Shown in pieces: positions 1-7,242 of a stretch of 34,071 nucleotides of DNA. Under the pieces are notes generated by a model, which was not told the origin of the DNA, ran no database searches, and worked only from the letters and a program-made list of their open reading frames with translations. Source of the stretch: Candidatus Fibrimonas sp. (GTDB lineage Bacteria > Fibrobacterota > Fibrobacteria > Fibrobacterales > Fibrobacteraceae); assembly GCA_031273195.1 (NCBI GenBank), contig JAISSJ010000177.1, positions 1-34,071 on the forward strand, read 5' to 3'. The position numbers and the translations under genes are program-made. Position 1 is the first letter of the stretch. The number at the start of each line of letters is the position of its first letter.

Positions 1-198
1 TGTTCTGTCTATATCGTAACCGATAACTGAACTTGCCCTGCCAGCCTTAGCCCATTTTAACAAATCACCTGCTCCGGCAAAAGGGTCTGTTATATTTTTG
101 TCTATAATAAATTTGTTCAATCCTTGCAATATATAATCTGTATTCTTTGTATAGAACTGACCGAACTGCTGTTTTGGAGTTGACAATATTTTATCCAT
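1..198 (-). CDS. DNA methyltransferase, N-terminal fragment (cut by window edge)
   Basis: The minus strand from the ATG at 198 is open to the window edge, giving the first 66 residues. They include a QFGQFYT segment near residue 11 and DPFAGAGDLL near residue 38. The second is the SAM-binding motif I (DPFxGxG) of amino-group DNA methyltransferases, and a Q-x-GQFYT start is common in restriction-modification methylases, so an N6-adenine DNA methyltransferase is likely. Specificity, and whether a nuclease gene follows, cannot be seen. The start codon is 2 nt past the lpxK stop. A TATATT box lies 7 nt before the ATG and there is no Shine-Dalgarno, so it may have its own leaderless transcript as well as read-through from lpxK. 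Confidence 0.75.
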   Translation of the reverse strand, partial: MDKILSTPKQQFGQFYTKNTDYILQGLNKFIIDKNITDPFAGAGDLLKWAKAGRASSVIGYDIDRT

Positions 199-200
199 TG

Positions 201-1031
201 TTAATAATATAGTAAGTTAGCTTTAACACCAACCCCGCACACAAACACCCTTTTATTTTCCAGCAAACGCTCCGGCAAACGAACCGCATTCTTTTCCGTT
301 ATCACAACCGGCAAACCTAATTTCAATGCCTTTTCCACTTTCTTTTGAACATTAAAATGATCCGGGCAATCTATTTTTTTTACTACGTGATAATTTTTTC
401 GTAATCCTGAAAAAAACCTTTGCGAACGTGCAATGCCTGCAATAGCGACTATTTCGGAATTCTCCGGCAAAGTTTCACCGCTTGCATTTACAGGCGGGTT
501 CATTGAAAAAACAATATCCGCTGTTTTTGCACCTTCTTCCCACTCCATTGCACACCTTTTTATGCAACCTATTTCCGGATGATCTTTCCACAAACTGCGG
601 CAATTCCCGTGAGGAATTATGTCCCGCAAACCCTCCGCTCGCTCACCCCATGTCAAGCAAACCCAAAAAGCATGGCTAAGACGGCGGTCTTCCAAACCAT
701 CATCGCTGATTAAAATGTCAAATTTGCCATCCAGTTTTTTGCAAAGTTCTAAACGATTCCCTGTAAAAACCTCTAAGCCTTTTTTTGCAAACCATAAATT
801 TTCATCACCCGTGTTTTTACACAGGATTGCAACGCTAAGTCCCTGCAATTTAAGCCGTTCCGCTAAAAACGCCGTATATGGTGTTTTGCCTGCCCCACCC
901 GCAAGCAAACTTCCAATGCCTAAAAGCGGAGTGGTGAAGTTCGTGTTTTTTTGGGGAGCAAGCCGTGTTTTTAAATCCATACAGTAACCCAATCGCCAAA
1001 GCGCAGCAGCAAAAAGAGAAAAGGGATTCAC
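201..1031 (-). CDS. lpxK: Tetraacyldisaccharide 4'-kinase LpxK
   Basis: LpxK phosphorylates the 4' position of the lipid A disaccharide at the inner face of the inner membrane. The 276-residue protein has a hydrophobic N-terminal segment (residues 1-17), a Walker A loop GGAGKTP at 45-51 and the family DDGLEDRR motif at about 110-117 (usually DDGLQHR). It is somewhat short for the family (usually over 300 residues), mostly through compact loops and a short C-terminus. The start is GTG: its GTGA overlaps the stop of the upstream DUF3791-like gene, and the N-terminal PFSL and hydrophobic stretch fit LpxK. Translational coupling to a toxin-like operon is unusual for a gene that is normally essential. 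Confidence in the family is high. Confidence 0.93.
   Translation of the reverse strand: MNPFSLFAAALWRLGYCMDLKTRLAPQKNTNFTTPLLGIGSLLAGGAGKTPYTAFLAERLKLQGLSVAILCKNTGDENLWFAKKGLEVFTGNRLELCKKLDGKFDILISDDGLEDRRLSHAFWVCLTWGERAEGLRDIIPHGNCRSLWKDHPEIGCIKRCAMEWEEGAKTADIVFSMNPPVNASGETLPENSEIVAIAGIARSQRFFSGLRKNYHVVKKIDCPDHFNVQKKVEKALKLGLPVVITEKNAVRLPERLLENKRVFVCGVGVKANLLYY
206..211 (-). promoter_or_regulatory. Putative -10 box of the methyltransferase gene
   Basis: TATATT on the minus strand, exactly 7 nt upstream of the ATG at 198, inside the last codons of lpxK. Same geometry as the other TANNTT-N6-8-ATG sites in this window. Confidence 0.4.
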
Positions 1032-1219
1032 TTTATCAAATCTTCTATTTCGGAAAGCACAAAATTTGTGTCTAAAGTGTGAATTGCTTCAAAAGTATTG
1101 CCTATGTATTCTAAAATGCCTTTTTCCTTAAACAAATTGTAAGTCGCTTTTGCTGAAATGCCTCGCTTAAAGCGAAATTGCTCTATTAAAAATATTGTGT
1201 ATTTCTCTCTGTTTGTCAT
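1028..1219 (-). CDS. Small DUF3791-like protein
   Basis: A 63-residue protein, helical in appearance, with a hydrophobic core around IFLIEQFRFKRGISAKATYNLF and the ending FEAIHTLDTNFVLSEIEDLI. This resembles DUF3791 proteins (pattern: ALELFEKYG-x-FDYI...HT), which are commonly encoded beside DUF3990 genes. Its ATG overlaps the stop of the gene before it by 4 nt, and its stop overlaps the lpxK GTG. It has no catalytic motif. Its place beside an ADP-ribosyltransferase-fold gene suggests an antitoxin or accessory role, which is inference only. Confidence 0.7.
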   Translation of the reverse strand: MTNREKYTIFLIEQFRFKRGISAKATYNLFKEKGILEYIGNTFEAIHTLDTNFVLSEIEDLIK

Positions 1220-1458
1220 AATACTCCTTCTGGAATTTCGAATTTTCCTGTCTTTTGCTCCCTGTCAAAAACTAAAAATATAAATAACTTGCTAAACTGC
1301 CACAAGCCGGTACCTCTATCTTCCAGCATTGAATAGGTTTTTGAATTATAAAGTTTTTCCATTGTGCTTTCTACACTTATCTTATATTGACTTGATATAA
1401 ATTCAATCAAATTTTTCGTGATTGCATATAATAAAAAAGAAAATCTGGAATCAGACAT
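1216..1458 (-). CDS. Small protein of DUF3990-associated operon (80 aa)
   Basis: An 80-residue soluble protein. Its core YKISVESTMEKLYNSKTY followed by LEDRGTGLWQFS is typical of short proteins encoded next to DUF3990/DUF3791 genes, where a YNSKTY-LED-ETGLW motif recurs (from memory). The start overlaps the end of the DUF3990 gene by 8 nt and the stop overlaps the next ATG by 4 nt, so the three genes are one translation-coupled unit. A GGAG-like site (aaggaggtaaaaa) precedes the ATG. The function is unknown; a toxin-neutralising partner is one possibility. Confidence 0.65.
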   Translation of the reverse strand: MSDSRFSFLLYAITKNLIEFISSQYKISVESTMEKLYNSKTYSMLEDRGTGLWQFSKLFIFLVFDREQKTGKFEIPEGVL

Positions 1459-1927
1459 TTTTTACCTCCTTGAATATCAATTTACTCATAATATCTCGGT
1501 TTTTGAACACATATTGATTATACAAATTTCTAACCAGCAATCGCTTTAAAGTTTCCTGCTCATCGTAAATTCCGTTTTCGAAAGCAATTATGGTTTCATA
1601 GACATCGTCATTTGCCACAGGCCCTATAATCAAATCATAATTTTTCTCAATTTGTTTTGACATTCTGTTATTCACAACAAAATGCAACCAATCGGCATTA
1701 GGGCTCTCAAATCGTAAAATTAAATATTTCTCCATTTCATTTTCATTAAATTCATATATATTGACTAAAGCTACGCCATTACGCAATTTAACAACTCTGT
1801 TTGCAAAGTCGGCTGCCTGCTTATGGTTAGTAGTTGTATAAAATCCTGTGCCAAAGTCGGTAGGATGGCTTGCCGGCAAAAGCAAGGGATTTTCTATTGG
1901 CAAATTGCTTCCATGGTATAGCAGCAT
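1451..1927 (-). CDS. DUF3990 protein, ADP-ribosyltransferase fold, putative toxin
   Basis: A 158-residue protein beginning MLLYHGSN, then DFGTGFYTTT at about residues 25-34, HKQAADFANR, and later DLIIGPVANDDVY. These are the hallmarks of DUF3990, which belongs to the ADP-ribosyltransferase superfamily: the His of YHGS and the Tyr of GFYTT would be the first two members of an H-Y-E-type catalytic set. The third residue cannot be assigned by eye. The length is normal for the family. It is the first gene of a compact four-gene minus-strand operon ending in lpxK. The region from 1028 to 1927 is visibly more AT-rich than lpxK or lptF, which fits horizontal acquisition. Target and activity are unknown. 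Confidence 0.78.
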   Translation of the reverse strand: MLLYHGSNLPIENPLLLPASHPTDFGTGFYTTTNHKQAADFANRVVKLRNGVALVNIYEFNENEMEKYLILRFESPNADWLHFVVNNRMSKQIEKNYDLIIGPVANDDVYETIIAFENGIYDEQETLKRLLVRNLYNQYVFKNRDIMSKLIFKEVKNV

Positions 1928-1933
1928 AAAAGG

Positions 1934-1939
1934 AATTTA
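1934..1939 (-). promoter_or_regulatory. Putative -10 box of the DUF3990 operon
   Basis: TAAATT on the minus strand, 6 nt before the ATG at 1927. No Shine-Dalgarno is present. It lies in a 35-bp gap shared with the divergent lptF promoter. Confidence 0.4.
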
Positions 1940-1948
1940 GTAATTTTC

Positions 1949-1954
1949 TACATT
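1949..1954 (+). promoter_or_regulatory. Putative -10 box of lptF
   Basis: TACATT, preceded by TTTTC, 8 nt before the ATG at 1963. It implies transcription starting at or next to the start codon. No Shine-Dalgarno is seen. Confidence 0.4.
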
Positions 1955-1962
1955 CCATTCCA

Positions 1963-3276
1963 ATGATCCTCATCCGTTATGTCCTCAAAGAGCACATTGC
2001 CCCATTCTTTGCGGCACTTTTTGTGACTACGTTTTTGTTTGTGATAAACTTTCTGGTTGAGGTGCTGGATAAAATTCTCTCAAAAGGGATTCCTGCGCAA
2101 ATTGTTTTGGAGATTTTTACGCTCAATGTGGTTTGGATGGTGGGGCTTGCCGTGCCCATGTCCGTGCTTGCCGCTACCCTTATGACCTTTGGCCGGCTCT
2201 CCGCAGATAGAGAAATCACGGCTATGCAGGCAGCAGGAATATCACCGCTCTCGCTTATGCGGCCTGTTTTAATCTTTTCTGCGCTGCTCATGATGCTTTT
2301 GATTATCTTCAACAACTGGCTTTTGCCGGAAGCAAATTACCGCAGCTCAATGCTGATGCAGTCCATAACCCGCAAAAGGCCGCATGCCATGATAGATGAG
2401 GGCAAGCTCATAAACCAGTTCCCCGGTATTCAAATTTGGGTTTCTCGCATAGATAACCAAAGCGCTACGCTTTACGGCATAAGAATCTTTGAAATAGGCG
2501 GTGCTTATCCGCGGGTGATAACAGCAGACAGCGCATCTATGGAATATGTGGACATGGGCGCAACTTTAATGCTTCACTTGAAAAATGGCGAAAACCATTT
2601 TGTGGACCCAAAAGACTCCGAGCGATATTTCAGAATTCGCTTTGCAAACCAGGATTTTGCCGTGCAAAACGTTGATGCCCGCTTTGAGCGCACAGATAAA
2701 AAAACTCGCGGCACCCGTGAAATGCCCATAGAAGACATGATAAAAGCTATGAAAGAAACCGAGGACAATTTGCAAAAATTGATTAAGGACTTTGAACCTC
2801 ATGTTTGGAAAAGGGCGGATAATTTAATTGCGATTCTTAAAAATGACACCATTTTGCCGGAAGGCTTAAAAGAGGTCCAGCCGAACAGAGAAAGGCTTCG
2901 CGGAGTGATAGAAATAACAAAAAGAGAAGAAATAGAGACTCTAGCATTGATAAATAGAATGGAATCAAGGCGTGATGGCTTTTCCAGGCAAATCGCTCAG
3001 TATATGGTTGAGATTCATAAAAAAATAAGCACTGCCGTGGCATGTGTTGTATTTGCCCTTATAGGCGCGCCGCTTGGCATAATAGCAAGGCGGGGCGGCA
3101 TAGGCCCCGGCACGGTTTACAGTCTTGGATTTTTCGCCGTTTACTGGGTGTGCCTGATCGGCGGGGAAAACCTGGCTGCCCGTTTGATAATTTCGCCGGA
3201 AATAGCAATGTGGGCTTGCAATGCGTTAATCGGAACAATCGGTTTATTTTTGACATGGCGGGTTGCAAGGCGATGA
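1963..3276 (+). CDS. lptF: LPS export permease LptF
   Basis: A 437-residue YjgP/YjgQ-family permease. Hydrophobic segments at about residues 12-35, 55-75 and 98-120 form the N-terminal transmembrane block, and three more (about 350-375, 382-400, 412-432) form the C-terminal block, with a periplasmic domain between. The family motifs FGRLSADREITAMQAAGIS (about 81-99) and LPEANYR (about 125-131) are present. With LptG and the ATPase LptB it would extract LPS from the inner membrane. The periplasmic part carries an extra charged, probably helical stretch (about 245-345), which makes the protein longer than usual. The stop overlaps the lptG ATG. F versus G is assigned by gene order and is less certain than the family. 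Confidence 0.88.
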   Translation: MILIRYVLKEHIAPFFAALFVTTFLFVINFLVEVLDKILSKGIPAQIVLEIFTLNVVWMVGLAVPMSVLAATLMTFGRLSADREITAMQAAGISPLSLMRPVLIFSALLMMLLIIFNNWLLPEANYRSSMLMQSITRKRPHAMIDEGKLINQFPGIQIWVSRIDNQSATLYGIRIFEIGGAYPRVITADSASMEYVDMGATLMLHLKNGENHFVDPKDSERYFRIRFANQDFAVQNVDARFERTDKKTRGTREMPIEDMIKAMKETEDNLQKLIKDFEPHVWKRADNLIAILKNDTILPEGLKEVQPNRERLRGVIEITKREEIETLALINRMESRRDGFSRQIAQYMVEIHKKISTAVACVVFALIGAPLGIIARRGGIGPGTVYSLGFFAVYWVCLIGGENLAARLIISPEIAMWACNALIGTIGLFLTWRVARR

Positions 3277-4352
3277 AATTTTCCCTATACCTTCTTGTGA
3301 ACTTTTTTAAAGCCTTTACCTTAATATCCGTGGGCAGCGTTGTGTTTTTTATAATAATAGATTTTGTTGGCAATATAAAGATGTGGCTTTTAAAAGGAAT
3401 GGATCAAGTGGCGGAATATTATTTAAATTATCTGCCGTATATAATATACCTTGTTTCGCCAGTCGCGCTAATGCTAACCGCAATAGCCAGTGTCGGTGCA
3501 ATGGCAAGGCACTTGGAAATATCTGCGATGCAGGGCGCAGGCAAAAGCCCTTCCAAAATACTTTTGCCTATTATAATAGCGGGAGCGGTGATAACCGTGC
3601 TTCTCTTTGGCATTAGCGAAAGGATTTTGCCGAATGCAAATTATCGCCGTTTGGAAATTGCGGAAACAAGAATTGAGCAGAGAAAAAATCCTAGGATAAA
3701 GGAAAAACATCAGTTTGTGTTTATAGGTTCCGACCATTCGGACTGGTACTTCAGGTATTACAACGGCATAGAAAAAAAAGGCCAGCAGATGTCCCTGGTT
3801 TTGCAAAGTAACGGCAAACCCATTGCTCGCTACGATGCAAAAAATATAGAATGGGGTGATAGCTCTTGGGTTTTATCGGACGGTTGGGCGAGATATTTTA
3901 CACAGGATGGCAATTTGAGCGCATATAAGTTTAGAACGATGGATATAGGAAAGCAAACCAGCGTTTTGCCGGAGGATATAATAAACGAGAGGCAAAGCCA
4001 TGAAGAGATGAACACAAAGCAGATAAGCCGCAGAATTGAGATTTTGAGACGCAGCGGCGAAGACACGCAGAAAATGGAAACCCAGTGGCATTTTAAATAT
4101 TCTGGGCCGGTAACGGCTTTGGTAACTTTGGTAATAGCTCTTTCTCTTTCGCATAAATACAAGCGGGGCGGTTCTTTGAGCCATCAATTCGGCATAGGCA
4201 TAATTTTGACATTCAGTTACTATATAGTTGTGAGGGTAGGTTTGCAAATGGGCGAAAACGGTATTTTGGAGCCGTGGCTGGGGGCATGGATCGGTCACAT
4301 AATTTACGGCACGGTTGCCCTTGCGATGTTGTTCAGGTCGTTTAGGTTGTAG
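3273..4352 (+). CDS. lptG: LPS export permease LptG
   Basis: A 359-residue YjgP/YjgQ-family permease: transmembrane segments near residues 10-32, 50-75 and 95-118, the motif ARHLEISAMQGAGKSPSK, then LPNANYR, a periplasmic beta domain (HQFVFIG...WYFRYYNG), and C-terminal transmembrane segments. The reading frame is open about 230 nt further upstream, but the ATG at 3273 is chosen because it forms an ATGA overlap with the lptF stop, has AAGG just upstream, and starts at the first membrane helix. It partners LptF in the LptB2FG exporter. Confidence 0.88.
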   Translation: MKFSLYLLVNFFKAFTLISVGSVVFFIIIDFVGNIKMWLLKGMDQVAEYYLNYLPYIIYLVSPVALMLTAIASVGAMARHLEISAMQGAGKSPSKILLPIIIAGAVITVLLFGISERILPNANYRRLEIAETRIEQRKNPRIKEKHQFVFIGSDHSDWYFRYYNGIEKKGQQMSLVLQSNGKPIARYDAKNIEWGDSSWVLSDGWARYFTQDGNLSAYKFRTMDIGKQTSVLPEDIINERQSHEEMNTKQISRRIEILRRSGEDTQKMETQWHFKYSGPVTALVTLVIALSLSHKYKRGGSLSHQFGIGIILTFSYYIVVRVGLQMGENGILEPWLGAWIGHIIYGTVALAMLFRSFRL

Positions 4353-4381
4353 TTTTTCATATTTTCTTTGTTTTTTATTTC

Positions 4382-4387
4382 TATATT
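4382..4387 (+). promoter_or_regulatory. Putative -10 box of the 4395 FISUMP gene
   Basis: TATATT, preceded by TTTC, exactly 7 nt before the ATG at 4395, in the T-rich gap after lptG. Confidence 0.4.
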
Positions 4388-4394
4388 TACCCTA

Positions 4395-5243
4395 ATGGCT
4401 CATTTTCACACAAAACCCCTAAAAAAGAGTTCTTTTATGAAAGTACTTGCAATAACATTGATATTCTTTGGCTATTCCGCTGCCGGGCAAGGCGATTTTT
4501 ATTCGGATTTACGGTTTTCTCTTGGCGGTAAACCATTTGAAGCCAAGAAAAGTTCTGCCCCAGAACGAAAAGAAGTTAAACCAAAAACAAAAGAAACCAA
4601 AGTAAAAGAAACCAAAGCAAAAAAAGAAGTTAAACCAAAAAAGGAAATTAAACCAAGAGAAACCGTACGAAAAGATGAAGCTAAAGCAAAAGAAGAGGAG
4701 GCAGCACGAAAGGCTTCTGTACAAAGCGACCAGAGGGACGGCAAAACATATAAAATCGCAAAAATAGGCTCGCAAACCTGGATGGCAGAAAATTTGAATT
4801 ACAACGCAAGCGATAGCAAATGTTATGGCAACGATGAAAGCAATTGCCAAAAATACGGACGTCTTTATGATTGGAATACAGCCATAAAAGCATGTCCTTC
4901 CGGCTGGCATTTGCCAACCCAAGCGGAGTGGGAATTGATGGCAACTTATATAGGCAGCGAGAGCACTGAGGGAAAAAGACTGAAAACAACGAGCGGCTGG
5001 AATGATTATCAAGGAAAATCCGGCAATGGTACAGACGAATTCGGCTTTTCGGCCCTGCCGGGCGGCGGCGGCTATTCGGATGGCCGTTTCACCAGTGCCG
5101 GCTACTACGGCTATTGGTGGAGTGCCAGCGAAGGCAATAGCAACGGTGCCTACATCCGCTACATAAATTATAACTACGAGAACGCTACATGGTACAACAT
5201 CAATAAATCTTACCTGTTCTCTGTCCGTTGCGTACAGGACTAG
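4395..5243 (+). CDS. Secreted FISUMP-domain protein with charged linker
   Basis: About 282 residues. A signal sequence (KVLAITLIFFGYSAAGQ) is followed by a repetitive Lys/Glu/Pro-rich linker (about residues 52-107, with recurring KETK and KEVKPK units) and a C-terminal FISUMP domain (about 114-282: IGSQTWMAENLNY, CQKYGRLYDW, GWHLPTQAEWE, GFSALPGGG, YWWSAS, SVRCVQD). The function of FISUMP domains is unknown; they are abundant on exported Fibrobacter proteins. The start at 4395 is preferred for its -10 geometry; the ATG at 4437, directly before the signal sequence, is the alternative. The charged linker could span periplasm or peptidoglycan, which is inference. Confidence 0.85.
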   Translation: MAHFHTKPLKKSSFMKVLAITLIFFGYSAAGQGDFYSDLRFSLGGKPFEAKKSSAPERKEVKPKTKETKVKETKAKKEVKPKKEIKPRETVRKDEAKAKEEEAARKASVQSDQRDGKTYKIAKIGSQTWMAENLNYNASDSKCYGNDESNCQKYGRLYDWNTAIKACPSGWHLPTQAEWELMATYIGSESTEGKRLKTTSGWNDYQGKSGNGTDEFGFSALPGGGGYSDGRFTSAGYYGYWWSASEGNSNGAYIRYINYNYENATWYNINKSYLFSVRCVQD

Positions 5244-5277
5244 TAAAATTTACGATATTTTTCGCAGTACTATTTAC

Positions 5278-5283
5278 TATATT
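5278..5283 (+). promoter_or_regulatory. Putative -10 box of the 5294 gene
   Basis: TATATT preceded by TTTAC, 10 nt before the ATG at 5294. It would give a leader of only a few nucleotides. Confidence 0.35.
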
Positions 5284-5293
5284 CAAAAAATCT

Positions 5294-6055
5294 ATGAATA
5301 AAAAATGTTTCTTTATCTTACAGTTTTTCATTTTTGCTGCCTATGGGCATGGCTCATGCCCTTCAGATATGGTATTGGTAAAAGGCGGAACATTTACAAT
5401 GGGCTGCACTGCGGAACAGGGAAGCGATTGCTTTGGTGATGAGAGACCCGCTCATAGCGTTACAGTAGCGGATTTCTGCATTGGAAAATGGGAGGTTACC
5501 CAAAAGCAGTGGATGGAAATTATGGGCAGCAACCCGAGTTCTTTTAAAAGCTGCGGCGAAGATTGTCCGGTGGAAAGTGTAAGTTGGAATGATGCACAGG
5601 AATTTGTAAAAAAACTAAACCTCCAAACAGGCAAGAACTATCGCCTGCCTACGGAGGCGGAATGGGAATATGCTGCTAGAGGCGGCAGCCAAAGCAAGAG
5701 TTACAAATACAGCGGCAGCGATAACTTGTTCAATGTAGCTTGGCATAATGGCAATAGTAGCCGCAGAATTCATTCCGTAGGCCTTAAGCAACCAAACGGC
5801 TTGGGAATATACGATATGAGCGGCAATGTGCAGGAATGGGTAAACGACTGGTACGATAGATATGGCTCCGGTTTACAGAAAAATCCCGTGGGGCCAAGGA
5901 ATGGTTCTAACCGCATTCTTCGCGGTGGCAGTTGGTACTACGATGCGCTGGGTTGCCGGGTTTCGGATAGAGGCTACAGTTCTCCCGGAACGCGCCACAA
6001 CTATAACGGTTTCCGCCTGGCTCTGCCCCTACCGCCCAAAGCTGAATCCAAATGA
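5294..6055 (+). CDS. Secreted formylglycine-generating-enzyme-like (SUMF1/FGE) protein
   Basis: A 253-residue protein with a signal peptide (about 1-20, NKKCFFILQFFIFAAYGHG) and one FGE-sulfatase domain: MVLVKGGTFTMGC, DERPAHSVTVADFCIGKWEVTQ, VSWNDAQEFVKKLN, YRLPTEAEWEYAARGG, YDMSGNVQEWVNDWY, ILRGGSWY, GFRLA. True FGE oxidises a cysteine in sulfatases using a Cys pair near the C-terminus. Here the RGGSWYYDALGCR region has only one nearby Cys, so activity as FGE is doubtful; many bacterial members are enzymes or binding proteins of other kinds. The frame is open upstream to 5228, but 5294 fits the signal peptide and the -10 box. Its last 27 nt overlap the end of the opposing dGTPase gene. Confidence 0.88.
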   Translation: MNKKCFFILQFFIFAAYGHGSCPSDMVLVKGGTFTMGCTAEQGSDCFGDERPAHSVTVADFCIGKWEVTQKQWMEIMGSNPSSFKSCGEDCPVESVSWNDAQEFVKKLNLQTGKNYRLPTEAEWEYAARGGSQSKSYKYSGSDNLFNVAWHNGNSSRRIHSVGLKQPNGLGIYDMSGNVQEWVNDWYDRYGSGLQKNPVGPRNGSNRILRGGSWYYDALGCRVSDRGYSSPGTRHNYNGFRLALPLPPKAESK

Positions 6056-7216
6056 CTTTGGCACAACAAGCTCACTGTAGGAGGTCATCAAAAAATCGTC
6101 TGTCATGCCGGAGATGTAATCTGCGGCAATACGTGCCGGGCTGCTGGTTTTAAAATATTCATCGTTTTGCTCGCTCTTCCATTTTTCATATTGCTGCTTG
6201 ATGTTTCCGCGCAAGTTTTCATTTAAAAGAGAATCCAGCACGGAATTGAACATTACGTGTATTTTATCGTCTTCGGATGTTTTTTTAGGATTGTTGTAAA
6301 TATTCTCGTAATTCCATCCCTTTAATTTATCCAAAGCCTTAAAAACATCCTTTGAAAAAGCTATGGAATCTTTGCCGTAGCTGTTGTTTATTATATCCAA
6401 AACCAGAGAATTGACTATAAGTTTGTTTGAGTTTCCTAAAGCCTCGCTAATATCGGCGGGAATGTCCTCTCTGTTTATCAAGTTCACAGCAATTGCGTCT
6501 TCTATGTCCCTGCCGATATATGCAATAACGTCCGAAACCCTGACTATGCAGCCCTCCAAAGTCATAGGGCGCAGCTTTTTTGTTTGCGTTTCGTCAATAA
6601 GGCATTTTTGGTATTCTTCAACAAGCATTTCCTTTGTTTTTGCGGAATTGCTTTTATACTCCTCAACAAGCCATTCCCCGTTATGGCAAAGAATGCCATC
6701 CAAAGTTTGAACGCATAAATTTATATTATGCATGTTTTCGTTCTTTTCAATTTCGTGCAGTAACCTGAAGCTCTGCGCATTGTGGCAAAAGCTGCCTTCT
6801 TTTTTTTCTTTTAGGTAGGCGGAAACAAACCTCTCGCCGGTGTGCCCAAACGGGGTATGCCCAACATCATGGCCTAGGGCTATCGCTTCTATCAAGTCTT
6901 CGTTGCATTTTAAAATGCGCCCGATTGTTCTCGCTATTTTGGCTACAAGCTGCACATGCAACACCCTATGCGTTAAATCTTCGTTTTCGCACAGGTAAAA
7001 AACCTGAGTTTTATCTATGTACCTGGTGTAGGCTTTGGAATGTATTATGCGGTCGGTATCGTGGAAAAACGGCGGGCGAATTTCATTTTCGCGATTTTCG
7101 GGAAAATATCTAGCCGCTTCCGAATTTTTCGTTGCATTTTCGGAAAGCAAGGTGTCTTCGGCAAATTTGCCTTTTATCTCGGAAAGTATTTCCGGGTTTA
7201 TGTCTTTTACCAGCAT
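6029..7216 (-). CDS. dgt: dGTP triphosphohydrolase-family HD protein
   Basis: A 395-residue HD-domain phosphohydrolase of the dGTPase/dNTPase family, which cleaves dNTPs to nucleoside plus triphosphate. Family motifs include DRIIHSKAYTRYIDKTQVF (about 55-73), THRVLHVQ (about 82-89, first metal His), LGHDVGHTPFGHTGE (about 114-128, the HD pair) and later VSDVIAYIGRDIEDA. The length suits the shorter dNTPase subfamily. No Shine-Dalgarno is present; TATCTT sits 6 nt before the ATG, so it probably has its own promoter although the PEGA gene ends only 26 nt upstream. The symbol is by family; substrate preference may be broader than dGTP. Confidence 0.9.
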   Translation of the reverse strand: MLVKDINPEILSEIKGKFAEDTLLSENATKNSEAARYFPENRENEIRPPFFHDTDRIIHSKAYTRYIDKTQVFYLCENEDLTHRVLHVQLVAKIARTIGRILKCNEDLIEAIALGHDVGHTPFGHTGERFVSAYLKEKKEGSFCHNAQSFRLLHEIEKNENMHNINLCVQTLDGILCHNGEWLVEEYKSNSAKTKEMLVEEYQKCLIDETQTKKLRPMTLEGCIVRVSDVIAYIGRDIEDAIAVNLINREDIPADISEALGNSNKLIVNSLVLDIINNSYGKDSIAFSKDVFKALDKLKGWNYENIYNNPKKTSEDDKIHVMFNSVLDSLLNENLRGNIKQQYEKWKSEQNDEYFKTSSPARIAADYISGMTDDFLMTSYSELVVPKSFGFSFGR

Positions 7217-7222
7217 GGGGTG

Positions 7223-7228
7223 AAGATA
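7223..7228 (-). promoter_or_regulatory. Putative -10 box of the dGTPase gene
   Basis: TATCTT preceded by TTTC on the minus strand, 6 nt before the ATG at 7216. Confidence 0.4.
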
Positions 7229-7242
7229 GAAAGATAATTTCC

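Noticed and set aside
4353-4394. Intrinsic terminator after lptG
   Set aside because: T-rich, but without a convincing hairpin.
4499-5012. Long minus-strand frames (81-167 aa) opposite the 4395 FISUMP gene
   Set aside because: Phe- and Cys-rich mirror images of the Lys/Glu linker codons; the plus-strand FISUMP motifs settle the strand.
5294-6055. True sulfatase-activating FGE
   Set aside because: The C-terminal cysteine pair needed for oxidation is not visible and no sulfatase gene is nearby, so only the family fold is claimed.
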